Source: Promethearchaeota archaeon (lineage in GTDB: Archaea; Asgardarchaeota; Lokiarchaeia; Sigynarchaeales; SOKP01). Taken from it: a stretch of 64,000 nucleotides of DNA. The position numbers were made by a program, and so were the translations under genes. The notes beneath the pieces are model-generated. The model saw only the letters and a program-made list of their open reading frames with translations, had not been told where the DNA came from and did not search any database. This document shows positions 28,599 through 37,802 of this stretch, one piece after another (position 1 is the first letter of the stretch; each line of letters starts with the position of its first letter). Location of the stretch: the NCBI GenBank assembly GCA_013375495.1, contig JABXKC010000009.1, forward strand, positions 1 to 64,000. Reading direction: 5' to 3'.

Positions 28599-29912
28599 TT
28601 ATTTTAAATGTTCAGGAATTTTTTGAGCTTTTAAAAGATCCTCTAAAGTTTCTGCCTTCCTAATCTCATAAACTAAGTCATTATTAATTAAAACTTCAGC
28701 AGGTCTTGGTCTTGAATTGTAAGGGCTACTCATAACAAAACCGTATGCTCCAGTATCGAGAATCGCAAGAATATCTCCTTCATACAACTCCTTTAATTTT
28801 CTTGCTTTTCCAAGAAAATCTCCCGACTCACAGATTGGTCCGACAACATCATATTCAAAATCCCACTTTCTTCCTTTTATATCACAAGGAATTATATGAT
28901 GATAACTATTGTACAATGTTGGACGAATTAGAGTGTTAAAACCAGCGTTAACTCCAGCAAAAAGCTTATATCCATTGTCTTTTATCGTATTTATCTGCGT
29001 TAACAAAATTGTAGACTCCGCACTTAAATAACGCCCCGGTTCAATTTTAAAAATGGGGGCGCTTAAACCTTCCGTCTTCACCAAGTTTAAAAACGGTTTT
29101 ATTACTAGATTTCTATAGCTCTCTAAATCTAAAGGTTCTTCTTCTGGTCGATACGGAATTCCCAAACCCCCACCAAAATCGATGAATTCAAACTTAATAT
29201 CAAGGGTTTTTATTATTTTCTTGATAATACTAATAAATTTTTCTACTGGTTTCCCAAAATCGAGAGCATTTATTACTCCCGATCCAATATGCTGATGAAT
29301 ACCAAACTTTTCAAAACCAGCCTCTTTAGCTTTTCTATATGCGTCTGTTGCTTGTTCTTCTAATATACCAAATTTTATATCTTTTCCGGCGGTAATTGTG
29401 TGTTTATGGTGTCCTGCTCCAAATTCTGGATTAATCCTAAAAGAGATAGCTTTTTTTTCCTTTCCAAGGCTCTCATGAATACGGACTAAGCGTTTTAATT
29501 GGCTTATACTGTCTAAATTGACGAATACATTATTTTTTACTGCGAATTTAAAGTCAGCATCAGTAAACATATTTCCCGTATATATAATCTTTTCTGAAGA
29601 AATACCCGCTTTAAAACAAGTATACACTTCTCCCATAGATGTACAATCGAAAGAAGCACCTTCCGAATTTAAAATTTTTAGGAGAGACAGATTTGAATTT
29701 GCTTTAACAGCATAGTTAATTTGGTTATTTTTGTATTCGTGATTTAGAACCTTTTTCAAGCTTCTGTAGCGCTCACGAATCATTTTTTCGTTAATTACGT
29801 AAAGGGGTGTACCAAACCTTTTAGCGATCTCTAAAGTTTTTTTTTCTGCAAAATACAATATATCCTCTTTATATTCTAAACCTTTTCTCTTTAACCAGTC
29901 AGAATAATTCAT
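28599..29912 (-). CDS. lysA: Diaminopimelate decarboxylase
   Basis: A 437-residue PLP enzyme of the alanine-racemase-fold type. YAVKANSN near residue 68 contains the PLP lysine, FGIHQHIGSG and DFGGGLGIPY follow, and CESGDFLG near 370 supplies the catalytic cysteine. It makes lysine from meso-diaminopimelate. It lies 73 nt downstream of dapF on the same strand and converges with dapA-dapB. Confidence 0.94.
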   Translation of the reverse strand: MNYSDWLKRKGLEYKEDILYFAEKKTLEIAKRFGTPLYVINEKMIRERYRSLKKVLNHEYKNNQINYAVKANSNLSLLKILNSEGASFDCTSMGEVYTCFKAGISSEKIIYTGNMFTDADFKFAVKNNVFVNLDSISQLKRLVRIHESLGKEKKAISFRINPEFGAGHHKHTITAGKDIKFGILEEQATDAYRKAKEAGFEKFGIHQHIGSGVINALDFGKPVEKFISIIKKIIKTLDIKFEFIDFGGGLGIPYRPEEEPLDLESYRNLVIKPFLNLVKTEGLSAPIFKIEPGRYLSAESTILLTQINTIKDNGYKLFAGVNAGFNTLIRPTLYNSYHHIIPCDIKGRKWDFEYDVVGPICESGDFLGKARKLKELYEGDILAILDTGAYGFVMSSPYNSRPRPAEVLINNDLVYEIRKAETLEDLLKAQKIPEHLK

Positions 29913-29985
29913 AATATATTACCTTAAATTTGATAAATTTCCTTCTTTTTTAATTAAAAATGAATGATTAAAATATAAAAATAAA

Positions 29986-30867
29986 TCAAAATTCAATCCT
30001 TTCAATTACTCCATCAAACACTTTTTCAGCTGGACCTTCCATATAAACTGATTTCCCGTCATAAGTTATTGTTAAATCACCACCGTCGTTATGGACTGTA
30101 ACGGGAGTATTTTCACTAAACAATCCTAAAGTAGTTCCTGCTACCACAGCAGCGCACGTACCCGTTCCACACGAATTCGTTACACCAACCCCTCTTTCAA
30201 AAACTCTCAGAGTAGCTTCCTCTTTGGATAGTACTTTTACAAATTCCACATTGGTTTTTTTTGGAAAAAGGATATTAGACTCGATGGCAGCACCATACTT
30301 CTTTAGATCTTCGTCGTTAATGATTTCTTTTGAAAAAATAACGGCGTGAGGGTTACCTGTTGATACCGCTGTAAATTTAAAAATCTTATCTAAAACTACT
30401 ATTGATTCGTTGATGCATTGATTTACCGGACTTTCTAAATTAACTGGTATACTTTCACAATCTAAAGTCGGATTGCCCATATCAATCGTTACTGTTTTGA
30501 CTTTATCATCTATAACCGTGAGCTTAGCAATTACAATACCTTGAAGCGTTTCAATCTCTATTTCTTCTTCTTTATAAATATCGTTTTCATAAAGGAATTT
30601 CGCAAAACATCGAACTCCATTACCACACATCTCGGCTTGAGAACCATCGGGATTAAACATCTTCATCCTCACATCTGTTATTTTTGGATGACATACAAAT
30701 AAAACTCCATCAGCCCCAATAGAATAATGATGTCTACACAATATTTTTGCTAAATCTGATTTTTTATCGTCAGGAATCCCATATTTTAAATTGTTTATTA
30801 TTACATAATCGTTACCAAGTCCATGATATTTACCAAATTCTAAATTCTGTAATATAATTTTATCCAT
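29986..30867 (-). CDS. dapF: Diaminopimelate epimerase
   Basis: A racemase of about 293 residues with the two catalytic cysteines in EMCGNGVRC near residue 83 and NSCGTGTCAAV near 235, and KYHGLGNDY at the N-terminus. It converts LL- to meso-diaminopimelate. I choose ATG 30867 because GGTGA lies directly before it; the in-frame GTG at 30882 would precede that site. Followed by lysA. The succinylase/aminotransferase steps of the pathway are not in this window. Confidence 0.92.
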   Translation of the reverse strand: MDKIILQNLEFGKYHGLGNDYVIINNLKYGIPDDKKSDLAKILCRHHYSIGADGVLFVCHPKITDVRMKMFNPDGSQAEMCGNGVRCFAKFLYENDIYKEEEIEIETLQGIVIAKLTVIDDKVKTVTIDMGNPTLDCESIPVNLESPVNQCINESIVVLDKIFKFTAVSTGNPHAVIFSKEIINDEDLKKYGAAIESNILFPKKTNVEFVKVLSKEEATLRVFERGVGVTNSCGTGTCAAVVAGTTLGLFSENTPVTVHNDGGDLTITYDGKSVYMEGPAEKVFDGVIERIEF

Positions 30868-30967
30868 GTTCACCAAGCTCACATTTTATATCATTTTTCA
30901 AATTTCAATAAAGCTTAATTTTGTTTAAACGTTATATCAAACTTAAAATTATTACCTAATCAAAATT

Positions 30968-31486
30968 ATGAAACGAAAGTATCTCGCGATTACACTACTT
31001 ACTTTAATGACTTTAATCCCAACTGTAAGTGTTTTTGGTTTTGAGCATATAGATAACATAAACGATGGAATTTCTGTGTATTTTTTAGTTCACTTAGAAG
31101 CTAGTGAAAACATAGAAATTAATGTAACTCATAGCGATAATGGAAATTTCAACCTATTTCTTTACGATAAGCGTCCTACTGAATCCTTTATAAATATTGA
31201 TAACAGCCTTAATCCAGACATTTATGATGTAGCAATAAATTATAGTATAGATGATAATCCTTACATTAACTACACAGTGTCGGCATCTAAGATTTATTAC
31301 ATCGAACTAATTTTAATCGAAAACGGACCGGATACTTTCTTTTTCTATTGTAGCAATGACGAGTTAACGAGATATTACCTTCCAATTATTCCTGGATATG
31401 AGATGGGATTCTTAATTTTAACCCTTATTCTAACTTCGAGCTTGATTATCTTATTTAAAAAGAGAATTACAAAGAAGAATTGCTAA
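30968..31486 (+). CDS. Small secreted or membrane-anchored protein
   Basis: A 172-residue protein that I do not recognise. It has an N-terminal signal sequence (about residues 3-24, LAITLLTLMTLIPTVSVF), an extracellular beta-rich segment, and a C-terminal membrane helix (about 143-162) followed by a basic KKRITKKN stop-transfer. Likely a surface protein anchored at its C-terminus. Divergent from dapF. Confidence 0.65.
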   Translation: MKRKYLAITLLTLMTLIPTVSVFGFEHIDNINDGISVYFLVHLEASENIEINVTHSDNGNFNLFLYDKRPTESFINIDNSLNPDIYDVAINYSIDDNPYINYTVSASKIYYIELILIENGPDTFFFYCSNDELTRYYLPIIPGYEMGFLILTLILTSSLIILFKKRITKKNC

Positions 31487-31685
31487 CAACGCAATTTTGA
31501 GTAAAGCCTTTCTTTTTCATTTTCAATCATACTTAACGAATTCCGAAGTGAACAATATTTAAAGAACGATCAAATTCAAAAATCTCACAAAATTTTTCTT
31601 ATCTAAACCGCACAAAATAACCCTTTTAGGCGATCCTCGATCGTTTTCCATCACATAATTTTAAATTCAATTCACCAATAGCCTA

Positions 31686-31695
31686 TTTATAAAAA
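31686..31695 (+). promoter_or_regulatory. Possible TATA box for cdhD
   Basis: TTTATAAAAA lies 67 nt before the cdhD ATG, within a 275-nt spacer that holds no coding frame I can support. Consistent with an archaeal promoter and a leader of about 40 nt, but AT-richness makes this tentative. Confidence 0.3.
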
Positions 31696-31761
31696 TAATA
31701 TAATAAAGTAAAGTGATACAAAATTTCGTTTGATGAGATTAGTAAGAAATTAGCCAAATTA

Positions 31762-32913
31762 ATGAAAGAAACTAAAGAAATCGAGCTAAAAGATGTAGAC
31801 TTATTTGCAGAGTATTTAGAGTTTCAAATGTTGCCCGGTATCGTTCAATCTGCCGCGCAAGCTGTTCTACCCGGAATTGGAAAGGTAGAATGGACTCCGA
31901 CTAAATTTACTCTAGACTTGGAATTTCCCGGACAAATCGAAACGATTGAGTTCGTAAGATCGAACGGAAAGAAGGCAGTAATCGGCGGAGAAAAAGTTCC
32001 CCCGTTTTACAACTTTCTTGGTCTTGACAAAAGAAATCCTAACCCTCCTTTAGTTACCTATGATGTTTTTGATATGGGCTCTAAAATGATGTTACCTAAA
32101 CCTATTAAGAAAGAATATGGAGAAGTTTTAGCAAATCCAGCAGAATGGGCAAAATTTGCCGTTGATAAGTTTGGTGCAGAAAGTATAACTTTCCACTCTC
32201 TAGAAATCGATCCCGGAATGGGTGACGCTCCTGTTTCACAATCTGTAAAATATTTAGAAGACATCTTACAAGCCGTAGATGTCCCAGTCATTATTGGTTG
32301 CTCTGGAAATAAAGAAAAAGATGTGGAGATGTTTAAAGCAACTGCAGCTGCCACTGAAAGCGAGGTTTTAATGCTATCAGCAGCAGATAAGGCGACCTGG
32401 GAAGAGGTTATACCTTTAGCCGTTAAATACGATCATAATTGCTTACTCTGGACGAGTTTGGATTTAAACAATCAAATAAAAATGAATAAAGACGCACTAG
32501 AATTAGGTTTACCTAAAAACAGAATCGTAATGGACCCAACTTGTGCAACTCTTGGATATGGAATGGAATACAGCTTTAGTATTTATCAAAGAATGCGCAT
32601 AGCAGGTTTACTGGGAGAGACTGATCTGGCTTATCCAATTAGTGGTGGAACTACGAACGCATGGGGGGCTCGTGAAGCTTGGATGAGTGAGAAGCAAGCA
32701 CCTCAATGGGGGCTAAGACAATATAGAGGGCCGATATGGGAAATCATTAACGCATTATCTCTGAGCTTAGTGGGTTTAGATTTAGCTATGATGTTTCATC
32801 CCGTTGCAGCCAAGCATGTAAAAGAGATTACAACTCAGTTTTTCGCAGAAATCCCAAAAGTAATGGAAGATAAAGGTTACTACGACTGGGTTTCAACTCG
32901 AATCAAGCGCTAG
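31762..32913 (+). CDS. cdhD: CO dehydrogenase/acetyl-CoA synthase delta subunit
   Basis: A 383-residue protein of the CdhD corrinoid/iron-sulfur protein family. TITFHSLEIDPGMG-type and VMDPTCATLGYGMEYS stretches, and a GAREAWM region near residue 300, are typical of the corrinoid-interacting TIM barrel. With the gamma subunit it transfers the methyl group to acetyl-CoA synthase, joining the methyl and carbonyl branches. It is alone here; the other acs/cdh subunits are not in the window. Single transcription unit followed by a T tract. Confidence 0.9.
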   Translation: MKETKEIELKDVDLFAEYLEFQMLPGIVQSAAQAVLPGIGKVEWTPTKFTLDLEFPGQIETIEFVRSNGKKAVIGGEKVPPFYNFLGLDKRNPNPPLVTYDVFDMGSKMMLPKPIKKEYGEVLANPAEWAKFAVDKFGAESITFHSLEIDPGMGDAPVSQSVKYLEDILQAVDVPVIIGCSGNKEKDVEMFKATAAATESEVLMLSAADKATWEEVIPLAVKYDHNCLLWTSLDLNNQIKMNKDALELGLPKNRIVMDPTCATLGYGMEYSFSIYQRMRIAGLLGETDLAYPISGGTTNAWGAREAWMSEKQAPQWGLRQYRGPIWEIINALSLSLVGLDLAMMFHPVAAKHVKEITTQFFAEIPKVMEDKGYYDWVSTRIKR

Positions 32914-32940
32914 AACTAAAAATAAACGATAAAAAGGTTC

Positions 32941-32951
32941 TTTTTTTTTTT
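32941..32951 (+). terminator. Poly-T tract after cdhD
   Basis: An uninterrupted run of about 11 T residues begins 28 nt after the cdhD stop codon. This is the standard archaeal termination signal. Confidence 0.5.
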
Positions 32952-33023
32952 ATTTATGTTTTTAAAAGAAGAAATTTAATATAATCAATAAAAAAAAAAG
33001 TTTGAATATTCTGGTGAAACTAA

Positions 33024-33317
33024 TTAGGGAAGTTCTTTAATTATGCCAACTGCTTTTTCTATTGGGATTGCCTGTAGTGTTTCAGTTCTTACTGCACCTG
33101 TAGTACCTATAGTAAGAAGAGATCTCATCATCGCTTCGAAACTGGGAGCCTCAGTTATCGCTACAAAATCATAGCGCCCCATCGTATAATAAAACTCTTT
33201 AATAGCTCCGCCAACCGAATCAGCAATTTTTTTAGCAGCTTCAAGTCGCTGCGGAGAATCCTTAATATTCGTAATTCCCTCTTGAGTAAAACTACCAAGA
33301 ACTATGAAAATAGCCAT
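33024..33317 (-). CDS. GYD-domain protein
   Basis: A 97-residue protein of the GYD family: GSFTQEGITNIKDSPQR, YYTMGRYDFV and a final IPIEKAVGIIKELP helix. These are small ferredoxin-fold proteins of unknown role, often oligomeric. GGTGTGA lies before the ATG. Probably transcribed alone. Confidence 0.85.
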   Translation of the reverse strand: MAIFIVLGSFTQEGITNIKDSPQRLEAAKKIADSVGGAIKEFYYTMGRYDFVAITEAPSFEAMMRSLLTIGTTGAVRTETLQAIPIEKAVGIIKELP

Positions 33318-33448
33318 TTTTATTCACACCTCTAATATTTGTTCAATTATAAATTCAATTTCAAAAGAAAAAATAGATGGCTTATTTTATAAATCATTCG
33401 ACAAAAATATCAATTAATGACTATAATCAGATCAAAAGCAAATGGAAA

Positions 33449-33676
33449 TTAAACTTTCTTAATTATAATGTAATAATCATCCCCTTCAATTTTAAAGTCT
33501 AAAATTGAATCTCCATGTTTTTCTACATATCGCTTGATATTTTCACCAGATTCGCCAAAATCTCCTGTAACTTCTAATATTTCACCAGCCTCCATTTCAT
33601 TTAATTTTTTTTTAGTTTTAGCGACGGGTAATGGGCAAACCAATCCGTCCAATTTCAAATTATATGTTTTACTCAA
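33449..33676 (-). CDS. TusA-family sulfur carrier
   Basis: About 75 residues with the TusA signature LDGLVCPLPVAKTKKKL, whose Cys carries persulfide. I choose TTG 33676, which follows GGAGATGA (33684-33691) by 7 nt; an in-frame ATG at 33748 would overlap the upstream gene by 50 nt. It lies just downstream of a DsrE-family gene, the usual pairing for sulfur relay in the cytoplasm. Confidence 0.85.
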   Translation of the reverse strand: MSKTYNLKLDGLVCPLPVAKTKKKLNEMEAGEILEVTGDFGESGENIKRYVEKHGDSILDFKIEGDDYYIIIKKV

Positions 33677-33698
33677 GAATAAATCATCTCCATATGAA

Positions 33699-34058
33699 TT
33701 AACTAAATAAAATATTATCCGCTTGGACGCACATATCAACGAATCCATTCATAGTGGTTATTTCAATCCCTTCAATCAACTCCTCAGCAGAAACTCCTCT
33801 TGCTTTTGCACAGACTCCGCACGCCTTGACAACTCCACCCTCTTCGATGACATCTTTAAGCCATTTTTCAACGTTATCGTATGATGAAGGATTTTGATTT
33901 TTTTTACCTACGAAAACACCATCTTCAACTAAAAAGATATTAATTTTATGACCTTCTAATAAAGAAGTATACGCGAAACGTAACATCGTATACGGTCTTT
34001 CAGAAGTATAAGCTGCATTTCCAATTATAACCGTAAATACTTTTATCCTTTCTGTCAT
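33699..34058 (-). CDS. DsrE/DsrF-family sulfur relay protein
   Basis: A 119-residue DsrE-fold protein. FTVIIGNAAY at the start, FLVEDGVFVGKK in the middle and VKACGVCAKARGV with the active-site cysteine near residue 80. It probably hands sulfur to the TusA-like protein encoded next. The LysR-type gene at 34244 is divergent and may control this pair. Confidence 0.85.
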   Translation of the reverse strand: MTERIKVFTVIIGNAAYTSERPYTMLRFAYTSLLEGHKINIFLVEDGVFVGKKNQNPSSYDNVEKWLKDVIEEGGVVKACGVCAKARGVSAEELIEGIEITTMNGFVDMCVQADNILFS

Positions 34059-34243
34059 GTTAGGTTATTATCTCTTTAATTTTAAGTGATAAGTTATAAT
34101 ATTGAAATTAAAAAAGATTTATTAATTTTTTCGTAATAATTTATTTATATTTTCGATAAATTAATTAATACTCGTAAGGTAATATTTAATTGGAAACAAT
34201 TGATATTTCTAGAGTAAAAAACTGAAAAAAAGCAGATTTATTA

Positions 34244-35149
34244 ATGAATATCGAATATCTAAGAAATTTCGTCAAATTAGCGAATTATAAAAGCTTCTCA
34301 GAGTTAGCGCGTGATATTCCCATTTCTCAAAGTACGCTATCTCATCAAATATCTCAGTTAGAAGATTTTTTTGGTCCTGTTTTGATAAATAGGAGCACAA
34401 AAAAATTTGAAATAAGCGAAGCTGGAATTGTTTTCTTAGATCACGCGCAAAGAATTATAGATTTATTTGATGCGTGTGTAAAAGAAATGTCGAAATTTAG
34501 GGATATTAGCTATGAAGATATTATTATCTCTGCCTCAACGACTCCTGGCTCTCAAATCCTCCCTAGAAATATTGCGGAGTTCCGAGATAAAAATCCAAAT
34601 GTAAATTTTAAAATCAAAATTAATAATTCTCTAAAATCTATAGAAAACATTGTTAAAAACTTAGCAGATTTTGCGGGTATAGGCAGTTTTATAAATTACA
34701 ATAAGGAAGATTTTGATTATCTTAAAATTGGGGAAGATCAACTAAAATTTATCTGTTCTCCTAATCATAAATTACTTGAGAACACAAAAGGTATAGTTAA
34801 ACTCGCAGATCTCGTTAAATTCCCTTTTGTTTGGCGAGAAAAAGGCTCAGGGATGAGGGATGCATTTGAACGCCAATTTCCCGATTATAAGAAATTAAAA
34901 ATTAAACTCGAGATGAACGACAATGATTCTATTATTTCAGCAGTAAGTGAATCGAATTATATTAGCATAATGAGTGAAATGGTTGCAAAAAATGCTGAAA
35001 AGGCAGGTTTAATTAAAATTCTAGAAATTAGAGGTTTCCCGCAAATAGTAAAAAGAGATTTATTCTTTATCAAATCAAAAAATAAAGAAATAAGCGAATT
35101 AAAGACTAATTTTTGGGAATACATAATAAAAAAATATGAAAAAAATTAG
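34244..35149 (+). CDS. LysR-family transcriptional regulator
   Basis: A 301-residue regulator with the full LysR plan: N-terminal helix-turn-helix (MNIEYLRNFVKLANYKSFSE, then SQSTLSHQISQLEDFFG) and a periplasmic-binding-protein-like effector domain from about residue 90. It is divergent from dsrE-tusA across a 185-nt spacer, the classic arrangement for a LysR regulator and its target, so sulfur metabolism is a plausible target. Confidence 0.88.
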   Translation: MNIEYLRNFVKLANYKSFSELARDIPISQSTLSHQISQLEDFFGPVLINRSTKKFEISEAGIVFLDHAQRIIDLFDACVKEMSKFRDISYEDIIISASTTPGSQILPRNIAEFRDKNPNVNFKIKINNSLKSIENIVKNLADFAGIGSFINYNKEDFDYLKIGEDQLKFICSPNHKLLENTKGIVKLADLVKFPFVWREKGSGMRDAFERQFPDYKKLKIKLEMNDNDSIISAVSESNYISIMSEMVAKNAEKAGLIKILEIRGFPQIVKRDLFFIKSKNKEISELKTNFWEYIIKKYEKN

Positions 35150-35160
35150 AGTTGGCCCTT

Positions 35161-36612
35161 CTATTTAATAAGCCCCGTATTATCAAAATTTAGGAAATAA
35201 CTAATTTTCTCTTTGAGGGGATAAATTCCTTCCTTAAATAATGTGATAAGAAAAATAGCTATAAATATGAGAGATCCCAATCCTGGAGCAAAATTTCCTA
35301 CTACATCAAATATAGTTGACTGAGGATCGAAAGAAAATATAGTAAATATTAGTGATCCAACAGCGATTATGATAGAAAGAAGAGAAATTACAGCTGCTGC
35401 CTTCTTGCTTAAGTTTAAATGAAAAGGACCGATATCTAATCGGAAATGTTTGGGTTGTACTACTATCGATAAAACGCTATGGTTAATTACATTATCCTCA
35501 TATTCGATGTAAACGTGTAAATATCGTCTCTCACTCACTTTTTTTTCTTTTTTAGTGCGACTCTTCTTTTTTACAGGTAGTACTGAAAAGATCATCACAG
35601 GTGGATTGATAGCATCTTTTTTAATTTCTACTTTCCCGTATAAGGGGTGAACTTCAAATCCTTCTCCTTCAACTTTTAAATTTACGATCGGGGGTTCTTT
35701 CTTAGTTGTAACTATAGTAAACGACGTTTGAAACACAGTTTTCCCCTCTTCGTCAACGATTTTTAGTTCTTTATGAGATAAGTAAACATAGAACAGATAA
35801 CTCGACTTTTCCATCATAACTGAATAGTACTGAAGTCCCATGTTAATTTCATAGACTGTCGGTTTTGGTTCTTCGGAAACCGTTTCAGCTACTATAGATG
35901 GAACTGCATCATCTGCTTTTGGGGCTTCTCCATATCCGCCTAAAGTCTCTCTGCTAGCTTTAGGGGCACCACCACCAGCCTTCTCCGGGGCGGGAGCTGG
36001 AGGAGGACTAGGACTTGAAGATGGGGCTGATTTGGGGATTAAACTCATAGATTTTTCTGAGGCTTCCTCTAATTCTCCCGGTTCTTCAAAAAACATATCT
36101 TCATCTGCAGCTTCTTCATCAACTGTTTCTATATCATAAGCTTCTTCTTTTCGTTTTGCTCTTTTTTTAGCTTTTGGAGCATCTACAAAGAGTTTTTCTT
36201 TTTCTTGGTATTTCATTGGTTTCTCGGGAGCTCTGCGTAATTCTGCATACTTTAACTTACCGTCTGCTCTACCGCTTCTGTCTCTACTGATGTCTTTTTT
36301 CTTATCTTTCTCTTCTTCTTTTTTATCTGGCTTTTCTTTTTTAGAAATTAATTTTAAATTTTTTAATTTTGTTTTTTCATTAATAGGAGTTTGTGTAACA
36401 AAATCTACGAATAACAAGTCCTCGCGCATTAACTGGGTTTCTCCAAGCGATTTGTATATGTCGTCTAATATTTTACTTATCTTTGCGTTTTTTTTATAAT
36501 TTCCAATGAAGACGATATCGTAAATATATACAGATAAAATCTGAGTTTTTTTATCGTAAAAGATTTTATTCGTCTCAATCTTAAGTTCTTTAATTGTTTG
36601 TAAAGATTCCAT
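35161..36612 (-). CDS. Large charged membrane-anchored protein, unknown function
   Basis: A 483-residue protein I do not recognise. The first ~90 residues look folded; residues ~90-240 are low-complexity (Lys/Glu-rich, then PSPPPAPAPEKAGGGAPK); residues ~245-390 are beta-rich; two membrane helices follow at about 403-425 and 437-460. The Pro/Gly/Ala linker resembles the one in the DUF4139 protein at 44207. It probably sits in the membrane with a large domain on one face. Next to another unknown membrane protein at 36653 on the same strand. Confidence 0.65.
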   Translation of the reverse strand: MESLQTIKELKIETNKIFYDKKTQILSVYIYDIVFIGNYKKNAKISKILDDIYKSLGETQLMREDLLFVDFVTQTPINEKTKLKNLKLISKKEKPDKKEEEKDKKKDISRDRSGRADGKLKYAELRRAPEKPMKYQEKEKLFVDAPKAKKRAKRKEEAYDIETVDEEAADEDMFFEEPGELEEASEKSMSLIPKSAPSSSPSPPPAPAPEKAGGGAPKASRETLGGYGEAPKADDAVPSIVAETVSEEPKPTVYEINMGLQYYSVMMEKSSYLFYVYLSHKELKIVDEEGKTVFQTSFTIVTTKKEPPIVNLKVEGEGFEVHPLYGKVEIKKDAINPPVMIFSVLPVKKKSRTKKEKKVSERRYLHVYIEYEDNVINHSVLSIVVQPKHFRLDIGPFHLNLSKKAAAVISLLSIIIAVGSLIFTIFSFDPQSTIFDVVGNFAPGLGSLIFIAIFLITLFKEGIYPLKEKISYFLNFDNTGLIK

Positions 36613-36652
36613 TTTAGTTTAACTCTATAAGTATAGTTTTTTAATTAATATA

Positions 36653-37660
36653 TTAAGAATTTAAATCCCTTAAATAAGCTTTAAATTCTAACAAATGCTT
36701 TTTAATATCTTTTAATTTTTCTATTTTTATATCTTTACCTATAACTTTTTCAATCGCATCATTCATCAATTGAAGGTCCTTATAAGCCTTGAAACTATCA
36801 AATCTAGTTTTTTCGAAATTAGACTCCCACGGTTTCAGCTTCGGTGTTGATTCAATTCCTCTTAAATCCCATTTAACCTCGTTTTTAACTAATTTAATTA
36901 ATGGTTTTATGGTTATTTCGTCCCACTTCTGGATAACCCACGGTGCATAGCTATGTAACTTATCGTAATCTAATTCCAAATCATTTCGCCACTCGTATTG
37001 ATGGTCCCAATTAGCTACTGCAATAAAATTTTCGTTATTAGCGTGCTCTCGTGGAAAAAATTTCCATGAACTTCTGTTGATTTTGATGCTCTTATATGGA
37101 ACACCTTCTCCATATTGAAAATTATAACCGATTACAATATAATTTTCTAGATCTCTTAGATCAAAGCTTAAATAAACTTCAATCTGGGTGATATCTATAC
37201 TGCTATTAAATAATTCTTCCTGGAGCAATTTGTACAATACATTTTTTGCTTTATTTGGGTGGCATTTTCCAGAAAACACAGGATAATACGAAAGGCAATA
37301 AAAGACATTATTCTCTTGAGTGCTCCCTTTATAGACTTCAACCCAATTTTCTAATAATCTGATCGGTACGTGAGAACGCAGGTAATAAAAAATTAAAACT
37401 ATATCCACCGCTGCTGCAATAACAATTATTGTAACAAATAGAATAGCAAAAAGTTCAGCGAATCTAAAAAATATCGATAAAGAGATAAAAATAAATAAAC
37501 CTCCAGTAAGAAAGAAAAAAGTTATCAACGAATTTAAGGCTTCATGCTCTTTATCCTTTTTCGAGTATAATATAGTCGGTGCGTTTTCAACTATCACCCT
37601 CTTACTAAACTCATCTATGAAAGTTTGAAAATCTACTTTATTCCACTCTGAATTAGACAT
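36653..37660 (-). CDS. Two-helix membrane protein, unknown function
   Basis: A 335-residue protein with two adjacent membrane helices at about 45-65 and 70-95, then a soluble domain rich in aromatic residues (for example NWDHQYEWRNDLELDYDK near 214). No family recognised. It lies 40 nt upstream of the start of the gene at 36612 on the same strand, so the two may form an operon for a membrane complex. Confidence 0.6.
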   Translation of the reverse strand: MSNSEWNKVDFQTFIDEFSKRVIVENAPTILYSKKDKEHEALNSLITFFFLTGGLFIFISLSIFFRFAELFAILFVTIIVIAAAVDIVLIFYYLRSHVPIRLLENWVEVYKGSTQENNVFYCLSYYPVFSGKCHPNKAKNVLYKLLQEELFNSSIDITQIEVYLSFDLRDLENYIVIGYNFQYGEGVPYKSIKINRSSWKFFPREHANNENFIAVANWDHQYEWRNDLELDYDKLHSYAPWVIQKWDEITIKPLIKLVKNEVKWDLRGIESTPKLKPWESNFEKTRFDSFKAYKDLQLMNDAIEKVIGKDIKIEKLKDIKKHLLEFKAYLRDLNS

Positions 37661-37802
37661 TTTTCAAATAATGATATTTCATTTATTTAGAAGTAAATTA
37701 ATCTCAATATGGGGTAATTATTTTTATATTTTAGTAGGTGAGGAATCAACTGTTCTACTTTTGTACCTCAAATATCAGTATTAAAAGAATTATGTGTAAG
37801 AT